From NCBI GenBank assembly GCA_934660915.1, contig CAKUIF010000005.1, positions 124,001 through 188,000 of the forward strand: a stretch of 64,000 nucleotides of DNA. The letters are read 5' to 3'. The first letter of the stretch is position 1, and each line of letters opens with the position of its first letter. Source of the DNA: an uncultured Olsenella sp. (GTDB lineage Bacteria > Actinomycetota > Coriobacteriia > Coriobacteriales > Atopobiaceae). Position numbers and translations under genes: made by a program. Under the pieces are notes generated by a model that worked only from the letters and a program-made list of their open reading frames with translations, searched no databases and was not told where the DNA came from. Positions 27,680 through 36,279 of the stretch are shown piece by piece.

Positions 27680-28381
27680 TCACACGCCTTCCGAGAAGCT
27701 CATGAAGGCTTCCATGAACGGGGCGCGCTTGGAACGGCTCATTTTCAGGACCTGCTCCCCTAGGTACACGTCCGTGGCGGTTATGGATGAAATGTGCCTC
27801 AGGTTGACGAGGTAATAGCTGTTGCAGCGCGCAAAGCCTCGCGGGGCGAGCCGCCGTTCCGCTGCGGTCATGGTCTCACGGGTTCGGATGTCCCTTGGGC
27901 CCGCATGGTAGATCAGGTAGTGTCCTTGGGACTCGACGTATGTCACGTCCTTCACAGGGACGCTGGCAAGCCCCTCGGACGTCTTGAGGACAACCGTGCC
28001 TTCCTCGTTGCGGCCCATGCGTCGCAGGACCTTCGACAACTTGAGCGCGAACGAAGCGTAGGAGACAGGCTTGAGAATGTAGTCTGCCGCCTCCACCTCA
28101 TAGCTTTCTATGGCGTATTGAGGCATGGAGGTCACGAACATAATTTGGATGCTCGGGTTGACGCTGCGCAGGAGGTGGGCAGCCTCCATGCCGTTGATGC
28201 CAGGCATGTCTATGTCCATAATCGCCAGCGAGAAGCGCTTTGTGTTAGACCTCAGGAAGGCGGGGGCATCCGAGAATCGGTATGTGACAAGGCCCTCGCC
28301 GTGCTCCCGCTCGTATTCGTCGACATAGCGACAGATGCTCTGCGCATCGAGGTCGGAGTCATCCACGATGGCGATATCCAC
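27680..28381 (-). CDS. LytTR-family response regulator
   Basis: This DNA-binding regulator is partner to the adjacent sensor. The GTG start at 28381 is chosen for its GGGGAGGG six bases upstream and gives 233 residues beginning in the receiver domain. The receiver has the acidic pair in IVDDSDLD, the phospho-Asp in AIMDIDMPGINGMEA and the conserved Lys in YILKPV. A LytTR domain follows (~residues 130-230; VKDVTYVESQGHYLIYH, FARCNSYYLVNLRHI), which binds tandem direct repeats. It is divergent from the GH3 glycosidase gene and probably controls the shared 267-bp promoter region. Confidence 0.92.
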   Translation of the reverse strand: MDIAIVDDSDLDAQSICRYVDEYEREHGEGLVTYRFSDAPAFLRSNTKRFSLAIMDIDMPGINGMEAAHLLRSVNPSIQIMFVTSMPQYAIESYEVEAADYILKPVSYASFALKLSKVLRRMGRNEEGTVVLKTSEGLASVPVKDVTYVESQGHYLIYHAGPRDIRTRETMTAAERRLAPRGFARCNSYYLVNLRHISSITATDVYLGEQVLKMSRSKRAPFMEAFMSFSEGV

Positions 28382-28648
28382 GAGCTGCCCTCCCCGGCTG
28401 CAGGTTCCTGTGCCCTCTTCGGGCTCGTAGAGATGATGATAGCCCAGCCGGTGGGGCTGCGCGACCCCGCCTTGCGCTCGCCGCCGCTGAGGTGGGCGAG
28501 CGGTCTGCGCCGAGCCAATCTTGACTGTCGCGCGAGCAATCCTGCCCTGCCCCGGCCGGTCGTCTTTGGCCATCACATAATGCCTCCTGACGATTCGCAG
28601 GAACTTCGCCCGGTGCATACGGTCTTGGGCGAGAAGGGAAGAGAAACC

Positions 28649-31600
28649 TTGGCAGATAACAGCGGCATGCAGAAAAAGCAGGGCAGGGGAAACGTCACCC
28701 GGCGCCAGGCGCTGGGGATCGGTGGCATCGGCGTGGGCGCGGCGGCAATTGGCGTCGGCAACTACTATGCCAACAAGTATGCCCCGGTTATCAATACCTA
28801 CCTCGGCCAGAAGAGCTACGAGGTCAAGGACGGCAGCGACGGCTCTGAGGACAGCGTCTACTTCAAGCCGTCCTACTCCAGCGAGTCCGAGCGCCTCGCC
28901 GCGGACGGCGCCGTGGGCAGAAGGATTGCCCAGGAGGGCTTTGTCCTGCTTAAGAACGAGGGAGGCGCGCTGCCCATGGCGGGCGGCAGGGTGACGCTTC
29001 TGGGCGTGAGCTCCGCATCCATTCTCTATGGCGGGGGAGGCTCGGGCACCGTCGACTCCTCGACTGCGCCCACGCTCAAGGACGCCCTGGAGTCCTCCGG
29101 TATCGAGGTGAACCCAACGATGTGGAGTTTCTACACCGAGGGCGCGGCGAGCGACGTCCGCATGGACGTCGCCGACATTGCCGGAACCGGCCGTTACGTC
29201 ATTCACGAGGCCTCTCCGGACCTCTTTTCCGATGCGGAGGTCGCCAGCTTCTCCGACTACCGCGACGCCGCGGTCGTGACTTTCTCACGCTCCGGCTCGG
29301 AGAGCTCGGACGTGCCTCGCGCCTACGACGAGTCGTATCTCCAGGACATGGACATCAAGGGGTACATGGGCAGCGTTCACTCTGGGCGCCTCGACTCCGA
29401 CTCCGACCTGGGCCGCCACTACCTTGAGCTCACCACCAACGAGGAGGCGCTTCTCGCCTACGCGGCGGAGCATTTCGACAGGGTCATCGTCCTCGTGAAC
29501 TCTGGAAACGCGATGGAGCTCTCCTTCCTCGACGACGCGCGCTTCGGCGTAGACGCGTGCCTGTGGATCGGCAACCCCGGTCAGGACGGCCTCTATGCCG
29601 TTGGAGACATTCTCGTGGGCGCGGTGAGCCCGTCGGGAAGAACCGTCGACACCTACGCGAGGAACTCACTCTCTGCGCCCGCCCTCGCCAACTTCGGCAG
29701 CAACATGATCTCGGGTGCCGAGAAGGCACCGTTCGTCGTGTACCAGGAGGGCATATACGTAGGCTACAAGTACTACGAGACGCGCTACGAGGACTGTGTC
29801 TTGGGCCAAGGCAACGCCTCCTTTGCGGAAGGGGCCTCGGGCGGCGCCACCGCGTGGAGCTATGCCGATGAGGTGCAGTTCCCGTTCGGTTTCGGTCTCA
29901 GCTACACGACCTTTGACCAGCAGCTCGAGTCAAGCTCGAAGAAGGACGACGTCGTTACGCTCTGCGTAAAGGTGACCAACACGGGCTCTGTCACCGGTCG
30001 TGACGTGGTGGAGGTCTTCGGTCAGAGCCCCTATACGGACTATGACCGTGACAATGGCGTGGAGAAGTCGGCAGTCCAGCTCGTGGGCTTCGCTAAGACC
30101 GACGAGCTGGAGCCCGGGCAGTCCCAGACCGTCGAGGTCGCGGTCTCGCTCTCCAGCCTCAAGAGCTACGATGCCGACGGCAAGGGCACCTACGTTCAGG
30201 AGGCGGGCGACTATTACCTGGCCATCGGCGACAACGCGCACAGCTCCCTGAACAACATCCTCGCCGCCAAGGGCGCCTCTGGGACCGATGCTCCCGGCTT
30301 TGCCGACAAGGTCGTCAAGGTCTCGCTTGAGGAGAGCGGCGCTTGGGCGACCTCACCCTATACCGGTGCCGCGGTGCGCAACCAGTTCTCCGACGTCGAC
30401 ATGCGTGCCTACGACCCCAGCTTCACCTACCTTACCCGTGCCGACTGGGCGGGTACCTATCCCACCACCTACAGCTTCTCAGCTTCCGACGAGGTACTCG
30501 CCGCCCTCGCCGTTCAGCAGGGCGTCGACGACCCGTCGGCCCAGATGCCCGCGACGGGTGCCGACAACGGCCTCAACCTTGCCATGATGCGCACCACCGC
30601 GGCAGACGACGAGGCGTGGGATGACCTCCTCGACCAGCTGGGCGCCGAGGAGATGTACAACCTGGTCCGCGTGGGCGGCTATCAGACACAGGCGGTCAAC
30701 TCGGTGGGAGCGCCCGCCACCGTGTGCGTCGACGGTCCTGCATACGTCGGCAACGCCGGCAGCACTGGTGTCAACCTCGTGCAGCGAACCTACGCCTGGT
30801 GTTCCGAGGTCGTCATCTCCTCGACCTGGAACCCCGACTGCGCGCGCTCCATGGGCGAGCAGGTCGGCGAGGACTGCCTTGCCCAGGGTGAGCTTAATTT
30901 CGCGGGCTGGTACGCACCGTCGATGAACATTCACCGCACGCCCTTCTCGGGAAGAAACTTCGAGTACTACTCGGAGGACGGGTTCCTTTCGGGAAAGTTC
31001 GGAGCGGCAACTGTTGCCGGTGCTCGTTCCCGCGGCGTCATCACCTTCGTTAAGCACTTTGCCCTGAATGACCAAGAGACCAATCGCACGTCAATCGCCA
31101 CGCTCTCCGGGGAGCAGGCAATTCGCGAGATCTATCTCGCCGCCTTCGAGCCTGCCGTCTCAGCCGGCGAGCAGGAGGGCACCTTGGGCATCATGCTTGC
31201 CATGAACCGCGTCGGCCTCGTGTGGGCAGGCGACCACCGCGGCCTTGCCACCAACGTCGTCCGCGGCGAGTGGGGATTCAAGGGCATGGTCATCACCGAT
31301 CAGGCGTCCTACCCCCAGGCCTTCCCCCTGCTTGCCATTCGTGCCGGACTTGCGGGCGGCACCGACCTGTGGCTCAATACCGGTACCGACAACTGGCAGA
31401 TCGAGGGCTACGACACGAACGCGACCGTGATGACTCAGCTCCGCGAGGCGTCCAGGCACATCCTCTTTGCAGTCTCTCGAAGCCTTGCCATGAACGGAAT
31501 CTCCTCGACCGCCAAGGTCGTCGCAGCCCGCGCCCCCTGGCAGACGGCCCTCCTCGGCATCGACGCGGTTGCGGCCATCGGTGCTGTGGCAGGCGTCTAC

Positions 31601-31693
31601 GCGCTGCTCAAGAAGGGCGGCCATGCCGACGAGGCGCAAGCAGAAAAGCCCGAGGGCGCAAGGAGCGACTCGGGCGAAGAGCTCGGGGAATAG
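28649..31693 (+). CDS. Membrane-anchored GH3 glycosidase with permuted domain order
   Basis: This is a large (1014-residue) family 3 glycoside hydrolase, probably a beta-glucosidase or related exo-glycosidase on the cell surface. The TTG at 28649 has a purine-rich site upstream; ATG 28667 is the alternative. The N-terminus has a twin-arginine-like TRRQALG followed by a hydrophobic helix. The alpha/beta sandwich (GFVLLKNEGGALPM) and fibronectin-III-like domain (YADEVQFPFGFGLSYTTF) come before the TIM barrel, a permuted order known in some GH3 enzymes. The barrel has VKHFALND and a likely nucleophile Asp ~884 in VITDQAS. A second membrane helix and acidic tail end the protein. Confidence 0.9.
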   Translation: MADNSGMQKKQGRGNVTRRQALGIGGIGVGAAAIGVGNYYANKYAPVINTYLGQKSYEVKDGSDGSEDSVYFKPSYSSESERLAADGAVGRRIAQEGFVLLKNEGGALPMAGGRVTLLGVSSASILYGGGGSGTVDSSTAPTLKDALESSGIEVNPTMWSFYTEGAASDVRMDVADIAGTGRYVIHEASPDLFSDAEVASFSDYRDAAVVTFSRSGSESSDVPRAYDESYLQDMDIKGYMGSVHSGRLDSDSDLGRHYLELTTNEEALLAYAAEHFDRVIVLVNSGNAMELSFLDDARFGVDACLWIGNPGQDGLYAVGDILVGAVSPSGRTVDTYARNSLSAPALANFGSNMISGAEKAPFVVYQEGIYVGYKYYETRYEDCVLGQGNASFAEGASGGATAWSYADEVQFPFGFGLSYTTFDQQLESSSKKDDVVTLCVKVTNTGSVTGRDVVEVFGQSPYTDYDRDNGVEKSAVQLVGFAKTDELEPGQSQTVEVAVSLSSLKSYDADGKGTYVQEAGDYYLAIGDNAHSSLNNILAAKGASGTDAPGFADKVVKVSLEESGAWATSPYTGAAVRNQFSDVDMRAYDPSFTYLTRADWAGTYPTTYSFSASDEVLAALAVQQGVDDPSAQMPATGADNGLNLAMMRTTAADDEAWDDLLDQLGAEEMYNLVRVGGYQTQAVNSVGAPATVCVDGPAYVGNAGSTGVNLVQRTYAWCSEVVISSTWNPDCARSMGEQVGEDCLAQGELNFAGWYAPSMNIHRTPFSGRNFEYYSEDGFLSGKFGAATVAGARSRGVITFVKHFALNDQETNRTSIATLSGEQAIREIYLAAFEPAVSAGEQEGTLGIMLAMNRVGLVWAGDHRGLATNVVRGEWGFKGMVITDQASYPQAFPLLAIRAGLAGGTDLWLNTGTDNWQIEGYDTNATVMTQLREASRHILFAVSRSLAMNGISSTAKVVAARAPWQTALLGIDAVAAIGAVAGVYALLKKGGHADEAQAEKPEGARSDSGEELGE

Positions 31694-31756
31694 CCGCGGG
31701 GCAGCCCCGTTACCCCCCGGCCGTCCGGAGCCAGATAGGTATTAGCTCTCTTCCCA

Positions 31757-31791
31757 GCGCCGCCCCGGCACCTTCGTGGCTGGGGCGGCGC
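31757..31791 (+). terminator. Hairpin after the GH3 gene overlapping the right repeat
   Basis: GCGCCGCCCC pairs with GGGGCGGCGC around a 15-base loop. The right arm runs into the first bases of the 60-bp repeat copy. There is no T-run. Confidence 0.5.
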
Positions 31792-31842
31792 CCACGACGT
31801 CGTCGTCAAGGACCAGAGCCACCAGAGCGTGAGCTACCGCTA
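31783..31842 (+). repeat. 60-bp direct repeat, right copy (guaB 3'-end duplicate; attR-like)
   Basis: An exact duplicate of guaB codons and stop-codon start lies with no guaB gene in front of it. It is followed by a strong terminator that would be the original guaB terminator if the 5.6 kb in between was inserted. Confidence 0.9.
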
Positions 31843-31873
31843 AGCTCTTCTTGGCAAACCTTGCCCGACATCT

Positions 31874-31905
31874 CCCCGGGGCCCTTGCGGCCCCGGGGCT
31901 TTTTG
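31874..31905 (+). terminator. Strong intrinsic terminator, probably the ancestral guaB terminator
   Basis: CCCCGGGGCC and GGCCCCGGGG form a 10-bp GC stem followed by CTTTTTG, 31 bases after the right repeat. Confidence 0.85.
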
Positions 31906-31962
31906 TCGACTATTTGAAGGCGATGGGAATCCGTATTGGCAGAGAGCTCGATAAGGTCAAAA

Positions 31963-31975
31963 TGAACATCGTTCA
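31963..31975. promoter_or_regulatory. TetR operator, copy 1 (autoregulatory)
   Basis: The perfect palindrome TGAACATCGTTCA lies 16 bases before the tetR ATG. The same half-sites with a different 3-base spacer occur before the next gene. Confidence 0.7.
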
Positions 31976-31991
31976 CATTGGAGGTGACGCG

Positions 31992-32549
31992 ATGAACACG
32001 GTCGTTACATCCAAAGAGGAGATCTTGAAGAAGAGCCGCGAGCTTATCCAGGAGAACGGATGGGCCTCGGTCAACATCCGCTCGGTCGCCGCCGCCTGCG
32101 GCGTCTCGGTCGGCTCCATCTACAACTACTTCGAGTCGAAGTCGGCGTTGGTGAGCGCCACCGTCGAGAGCGTCTGGGAAGACATCTTTCATCGTCCGGA
32201 CGATGGGTCAGTCTTTGCGGATACGCTCTCGAGCATCAAGTGGATGTTCGGGCAGCTCGAGTACGGCTGCGAACGCTACCCGGGCTTCTTTACCCACCAC
32301 TCGCTGGGGTTCATGCAGCAGGACGCGGCGGACGGCAAGCGGCAGATGCGCCAGGCATGGCAGCACATCCTCGACGAGCTTAGGGCGGTGCTGCTGCGAG
32401 ACCCGAAGGTCCGCGCGGACGCCTTTACCGGGGACCTTACGCCAGACGCCTTCGCTCAGGTGCTCTTCTCGCTTATGCTCTCAGCTGCCGTGAGGCAAGA
32501 CTTCGACTCCTCCGCGGTTCTGGAGATCGTGCGTCGAACCATCTACTGA
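31992..32549 (+). CDS. TetR/AcrR-family transcriptional regulator
   Basis: This ligand-responsive repressor has 185 residues from the ATG preceded by GGAGGTGA (31980-31987). The N-terminal helix-turn-helix is clear: NIRSVAAACGVSVGSIYNYF (~residues 25-44). The rest is the helical ligand-binding and dimerisation part. Matching TGAAC-N3-GTTCA palindromes before this gene and before the following membrane-protein gene argue that it represses both. The ligand is unknown. A frame extends upstream of the ATG but overlaps the operator and has no ribosome binding site. Confidence 0.92.
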   Translation: MNTVVTSKEEILKKSRELIQENGWASVNIRSVAAACGVSVGSIYNYFESKSALVSATVESVWEDIFHRPDDGSVFADTLSSIKWMFGQLEYGCERYPGFFTHHSLGFMQQDAADGKRQMRQAWQHILDELRAVLLRDPKVRADAFTGDLTPDAFAQVLFSLMLSAAVRQDFDSSAVLEIVRRTIY

Positions 32550-32555
32550 AAAAGC

Positions 32556-32580
32556 ACCCGCGAGCAGGCGGGTCTTATTT
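32556..32580 (+). terminator. Weak terminator after tetR
   Basis: A six-base stem ACCCGC/GCGGGT with a 6-base loop is followed by CTTATTT. It separates tetR from the second operator. Confidence 0.55.
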
Positions 32581-32591
32581 CGCCACCAAAA

Positions 32592-32604
32592 TGAACAGTG
32601 TTCA
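32592..32604. promoter_or_regulatory. TetR operator, copy 2
   Basis: TGAACAGTGTTCA has the same arms as the tetR operator and the same preceding AAAA context (CAAAA before it). It lies 24 bases upstream of the membrane-protein ATG. Confidence 0.7.
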
Positions 32605-32627
32605 ACTTATTCGGTTGGGAGAATTTG

Positions 32628-33296
32628 ATGCAGGCTATCGTCGAAACATTGTTTGATATTTGTTACCTCGCGACGGTTCTTTCCGTCAGTGTTCGAATGA
32701 TCCGCGGCGCCAAGGGCTCGCGCCAGTTCGAGCTCTTCGGCTGGATGGCGGTCGTGCTCGGCGCGGGCGACTCCTTCCACCTCGTTCCCCGCGCGCTTGC
32801 CCTGTGCACCACCGGCCTCGATTCCTTCGCCTTCCAGCTGGGTCTCGGCAAGTGGATCACCTCGGTGACCATGACGGTGTTCTACGTTCTTCTTTATTAC
32901 GTGTGGCGCGAGCGCTATGAGGTCAAGGGCAAAAACTCGCTCACCGTGGCCGTGTACGCCCTGGCGGCCATCCGCGTCATCCTGTGCATGATGCCGCAGA
33001 ACCAGTGGCTCTGCGACCACTCGCCGCTCATCTGGGGAATCTACCGCAACATCCCCTTCGCCCTGCTCGGCATCCTCGTCATCGTTCTGTTCTATCGCAG
33101 CGCCAAAGGGAAGAGCGACGAGGCCTTCGGCTGGATGTGGCTCACCATCGTGCTCAGCTTCGGTTTCTACATCCCCGTCGTTCTGTGGGCCAACGTGGTC
33201 CCCATGATCGGCATGCTGATGATCCCGAAGACCTGCGCCTACGTCTGGACCGTCATGATCGGCTACAACGCGATGAGAAAGGAGCTCCAGAACTAG
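32628..33296 (+). CDS. Multi-pass membrane protein controlled by the adjacent TetR
   Basis: I do not recognise a family. The 222-residue protein has six or seven hydrophobic helices across its length, few charged residues inside them, and short loops (YVWRERYEVKGKNS, FYRSAKGKSDE). The ATG at 32628 is chosen because GGGAGA lies six bases before it; the GTG at 32598 lies inside the operator. The shared operator suggests that the TetR ligand is a substrate, inducer or stress sensed at the membrane that this protein handles, but transporter motifs are not visible. Confidence 0.75.
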   Translation: MQAIVETLFDICYLATVLSVSVRMIRGAKGSRQFELFGWMAVVLGAGDSFHLVPRALALCTTGLDSFAFQLGLGKWITSVTMTVFYVLLYYVWRERYEVKGKNSLTVAVYALAAIRVILCMMPQNQWLCDHSPLIWGIYRNIPFALLGILVIVLFYRSAKGKSDEAFGWMWLTIVLSFGFYIPVVLWANVVPMIGMLMIPKTCAYVWTVMIGYNAMRKELQN

Positions 33297-33345
33297 CCCG
33301 ACTTTGTAACCTGCGAGCGACGGGGGCAATACGGCGCCCGATGCC

Positions 33346-33354
33346 TGCTACAAT
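33346..33354 (+). promoter_or_regulatory. Probable extended -10 of leuS
   Basis: TGCTACAAT, identical to the guaB element, lies 39 bases before the leuS ATG. No recognisable -35 accompanies it. Confidence 0.5.
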
Positions 33355-33392
33355 CAACAAGTTACCGTATGAGCAGGCAAAGGAGCGCTTTC

Positions 33393-35954
33393 ATGTGCGA
33401 CGACGCTAAAAGCACCTTCGAGGTCCCGGCCTACGACGCCGAGGCCATCGAGACCAAATGGCAGAAGACGTGGGCCGACACGGAGCTCTACAAGACCGAC
33501 GAGGACCCCGCCAAGCCGAAGAAGTTCGTGATGGAGATGTTCCCGTACCCGTCGGGCGACCTCCACATGGGCCACGCGCGCAACTACACCATCGGCGACG
33601 CCATGGCGCGCCAGGCGCGTATGCGCGGCTTCGACGTCCTTCACCCGATGGGCTTCGACGCCTTCGGCCTTCCCGCCGAGAACGCCGCCATCAAGCACAA
33701 TACCCAGGCGGGCGAGTGGACCCACCAGAACATCGCCCAGGCCGTCAAGACCATGAAGCGCATGGGCTTCTCCTACGACTATGACCGCATGTTCAACACC
33801 TGCGACCCCGAGTACTACAAGTGGGGCCAGTGGATGTTCCTCAAGATGTGGGAGAAGGGCCTGGCCTACCGCAGCACCTCGCCGGTCAACTGGTGCCCCT
33901 CCTGCAACACGGTGCTGGCCAACGAGCAGGTCGTCGACGGCAAGTGCTGGCGCTGCGGCTCCGTGCCCGAGAAGCGCGAGCTCTCCCAGTGGTACCTCAA
34001 GATCACCGACTACGCCCAGGAGCTCCTCGACGACCTCGACCAGCTCGACGGCTGGCCCGAGAACGTCAAGGCGCAGCAGCGCAACTGGATCGGCCGCTCC
34101 GAGGGCGCCGAGATCGACTTCGCGCTCGCGGCCGAGGACGGCGTGACGCCCACCGACCGCAAGATCACCGTCTTCACCACCCGCGCGGACACCCTCTTTG
34201 GCGTGAGCTTCTTCCTGCTCCCGCCCGAGAGCCCCCTTGCCGCCGAGCTCGTCGCCGGCACCGAGTACGAGGCCGCCTTCAAGGAGCTCAAGGCCGCAAC
34301 CGAGAAGGTCAGCTCCGTCGACCGCCAGGGCTCCGAGCGCGAGAAGCACGGCGTCTTCACCGGCCGCTACGTCATCAACCCGATCAACGGCCGCCCGGCC
34401 CCGATCTGGGTCGCCGACTACGTCCTCATGGACTACGGCACCGGCGCCGTCATGGGCGTCCCCTGCGGCGACCAGCGCGACTTCGACTTCGCAAAGAAGT
34501 ACGGCCTCGAGATCGCCCCGATCATCTGCGAGAAGGATGACCCGCTCTACGAGGAGCTCAAGGACGAGCGCGAGCTGCGCGTCACCTCCGTCGACTGGGA
34601 CCACGCCATGGTCGCCGAGGGCTACCTCGTCCAGTCCGGCGAGTTCACCGGCCTTAAGGGCGGCAAGCACTCCGAGGCCGTCGACGCCATCATCAAGTGG
34701 CTGGGCGAGCGCGGCATCGGCCGCGAGAAGGTCCAGTTCCGTCTGCGCGACTGGCTCATCAGCCGTCAGCGCTACTGGGGCAACCCCATCCCGATGATCC
34801 ACTGCGACTGTTGCGGCGACGTGCCCGTGCCCTACGACCGGCTGCCCGTCACCCTGCCCGAGAACCTCGACCTCGGCGCCGGCGAGACCCTCGCCGAGTA
34901 CGCGCCGTTCTACGAGACCACCTGCCCCAAGTGCGGCAAGCCTGCCAAGCGCATCACCGACACCATGGACACCTTCACGTGCTCTTCTTGGTACTACCTG
35001 CGCTACACCGACCCCCACAACGAGGAGCTGCCCTTCTCGAAGGCCGCCGTGGACCGTTGGATGCCCGTCGACAACTACATCGGCGGCATCGAGCACGCCA
35101 TCCTGCACCTGCTCTACAGCCGCTTCTGGACCAAGGTCCTGCGCGACCTCGGCATGATCGACGTCGACGAGCCCTTCACCAACCTGCTCTGCCAGGGCAT
35201 GGTCAAGGACGAGAACGGCGACGTCATGTCCAAGTCCAAGGGCAACGTCGTTCCTCCCTCGAGCGTGATCGGGCCCTATGGCGCCGACACCATGCGCCTC
35301 GCGATCCTCTTTATCGCGCCTCCCGAGAAGGACTTCGACTGGGACCCCAAGGCCGTCGCCGGCGCGAACCGCTTCATCAAGCGCGCCTGGAACGTCGTCT
35401 GGCAGCTTGCCGAGAACGGGCATGCGGGCGAGTTCGACCACAAGGCGCTCAAGGGCCACGCGGGCGAGCTGTTCCGCACCCTGAATGGCCTCGGCGACCG
35501 CAGTACCTCCGACTTTGACCGCGGGCAGTTCAACACGGCCATCAGCGCCGCCATGGAGATCGTCAACGCCGCGAGCAAGTACGTTGTCGAGACCCCGGCC
35601 GCCGAGCGCGTCGCCGAGCTCGACTACCTCGTCGCCCGCGACATCGTCGCCATGCTCGCTCCGATCATCCCGCACTGGGCCGAGGAGCTCTACCATGAGG
35701 CGCTGCACCTCGACGGCTCCGTCTACAACGAGCCGTGGCCCGAGTTCGACCCCGAGCTCGCCAAGGCCGACGAGGTTGAGCTTGCCGTCCAGATCAAGGG
35801 CAAGGTCCGCGGTCACGTGACCGTCGCCGCCGACGCCTCCGACGACGAGTGCGCCGAGGCCGCAAAGGCCGCCGTCGCCGACCAGCTTGAGGGCAAGGAC
35901 ATCAAGAAGGTCATCGTCATCAAGGGCCGCCTGGTCAACATCGTTGCGATCTAG
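33393..35954 (+). CDS. leuS: Leucyl-tRNA synthetase
   Basis: LeuRS charges tRNA-Leu. The ATG after AAGGAG (33379-33384) gives 853 residues, a normal bacterial length; an ATG eight codons earlier has no ribosome binding site. HMGH (His ~58 in PYPSGDLHMGHARN), the CP1 editing domain, VMSKSKGN as the KMSKS loop (~611-616), a zinc-type CPKCGKP region and the C-terminal anticodon-binding part are all present. Unlike ileS it has no T-box: only about 40 bases lie between its -10 and ATG. Confidence 0.98.
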   Translation: MCDDAKSTFEVPAYDAEAIETKWQKTWADTELYKTDEDPAKPKKFVMEMFPYPSGDLHMGHARNYTIGDAMARQARMRGFDVLHPMGFDAFGLPAENAAIKHNTQAGEWTHQNIAQAVKTMKRMGFSYDYDRMFNTCDPEYYKWGQWMFLKMWEKGLAYRSTSPVNWCPSCNTVLANEQVVDGKCWRCGSVPEKRELSQWYLKITDYAQELLDDLDQLDGWPENVKAQQRNWIGRSEGAEIDFALAAEDGVTPTDRKITVFTTRADTLFGVSFFLLPPESPLAAELVAGTEYEAAFKELKAATEKVSSVDRQGSEREKHGVFTGRYVINPINGRPAPIWVADYVLMDYGTGAVMGVPCGDQRDFDFAKKYGLEIAPIICEKDDPLYEELKDERELRVTSVDWDHAMVAEGYLVQSGEFTGLKGGKHSEAVDAIIKWLGERGIGREKVQFRLRDWLISRQRYWGNPIPMIHCDCCGDVPVPYDRLPVTLPENLDLGAGETLAEYAPFYETTCPKCGKPAKRITDTMDTFTCSSWYYLRYTDPHNEELPFSKAAVDRWMPVDNYIGGIEHAILHLLYSRFWTKVLRDLGMIDVDEPFTNLLCQGMVKDENGDVMSKSKGNVVPPSSVIGPYGADTMRLAILFIAPPEKDFDWDPKAVAGANRFIKRAWNVVWQLAENGHAGEFDHKALKGHAGELFRTLNGLGDRSTSDFDRGQFNTAISAAMEIVNAASKYVVETPAAERVAELDYLVARDIVAMLAPIIPHWAEELYHEALHLDGSVYNEPWPEFDPELAKADEVELAVQIKGKVRGHVTVAADASDDECAEAAKAAVADQLEGKDIKKVIVIKGRLVNIVAI

Positions 35955-35976
35955 GATCTGCGCCTGTAAAACGGAT

Positions 35977-36031
35977 ACGCCCCGCTGCTCCCTGGGAATT
36001 CTCCCTCGGCGCCGCGGGGCGTTATCATTTG
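35977..36031 (+). terminator. Terminator of leuS
   Basis: ACGCCCCGC pairs with GCGGGGCGT across a 28-base partly structured loop and is followed by TATCATTTG. Confidence 0.6.
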
Positions 36032-36066
36032 TTTGACGAAGCGCGGATGGCCGGGAGGTTTCTTGC

Positions 36067-36270
36067 ATGGGCAAAAACGGAAAGAAGGGCAGCTGGTTCA
36101 AGCCGAACTTCTGGACGCTCGCGTACCTCGACGAGGCCACGCGCCCGCGCGGCAAGGAACAGCCGGTCACGTTCGGAGGCTGCCTTGCGGCCGCAGGCGC
36201 GACGGTGGCCGCGTTCGGGCTTCTTATCTTTCTGATTTGGCTGCTTCCGACGCTCGCCTCGATCATGTAG
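36067..36270 (+). CDS. Small single-pass membrane protein, unknown function
   Basis: This is a 67-residue protein with GGGAGG eight bases before the ATG. The first ~35 residues are polar and basic (GKNGKKGSWFKPNF, DEATRPRGKEQ). A long hydrophobic helix fills the C-terminus (about residues 40-66). Size and topology resemble SecE-like small tail proteins, but secE normally sits beside nusG and the sequence is not diagnostic. It lies between the leuS terminator and a convergent peptidase gene, so it would be transcribed alone. Confidence 0.65.
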   Translation: MGKNGKKGSWFKPNFWTLAYLDEATRPRGKEQPVTFGGCLAAAGATVAAFGLLIFLIWLLPTLASIM

Positions 36271-36279
36271 CTGCGTCGA

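Noticed and set aside
27794..28648. Upstream extension of the GH3 frame by 285 codons
   Set aside because: It runs antisense through the LytTR regulator and has no initiation site; the secretion signal begins at 28649-28667.
28382..29206. Upstream extension of the LytTR regulator frame
   Set aside because: The receiver domain starts at the GTG at 28381, which has a strong ribosome binding site. The extension overlaps the GH3 gene.
26236..31782. Integrase, recombinase or relaxase in the repeat-bounded cassette
   Set aside because: Searched by eye in all frames; only the sensor, the regulator and the glycosidase are supported, so mobility genes are not claimed.
36067..36270. Naming the 67-residue protein SecE
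   Set aside because: The topology is compatible, but no nusG follows and the conserved SecE motif is not evident.
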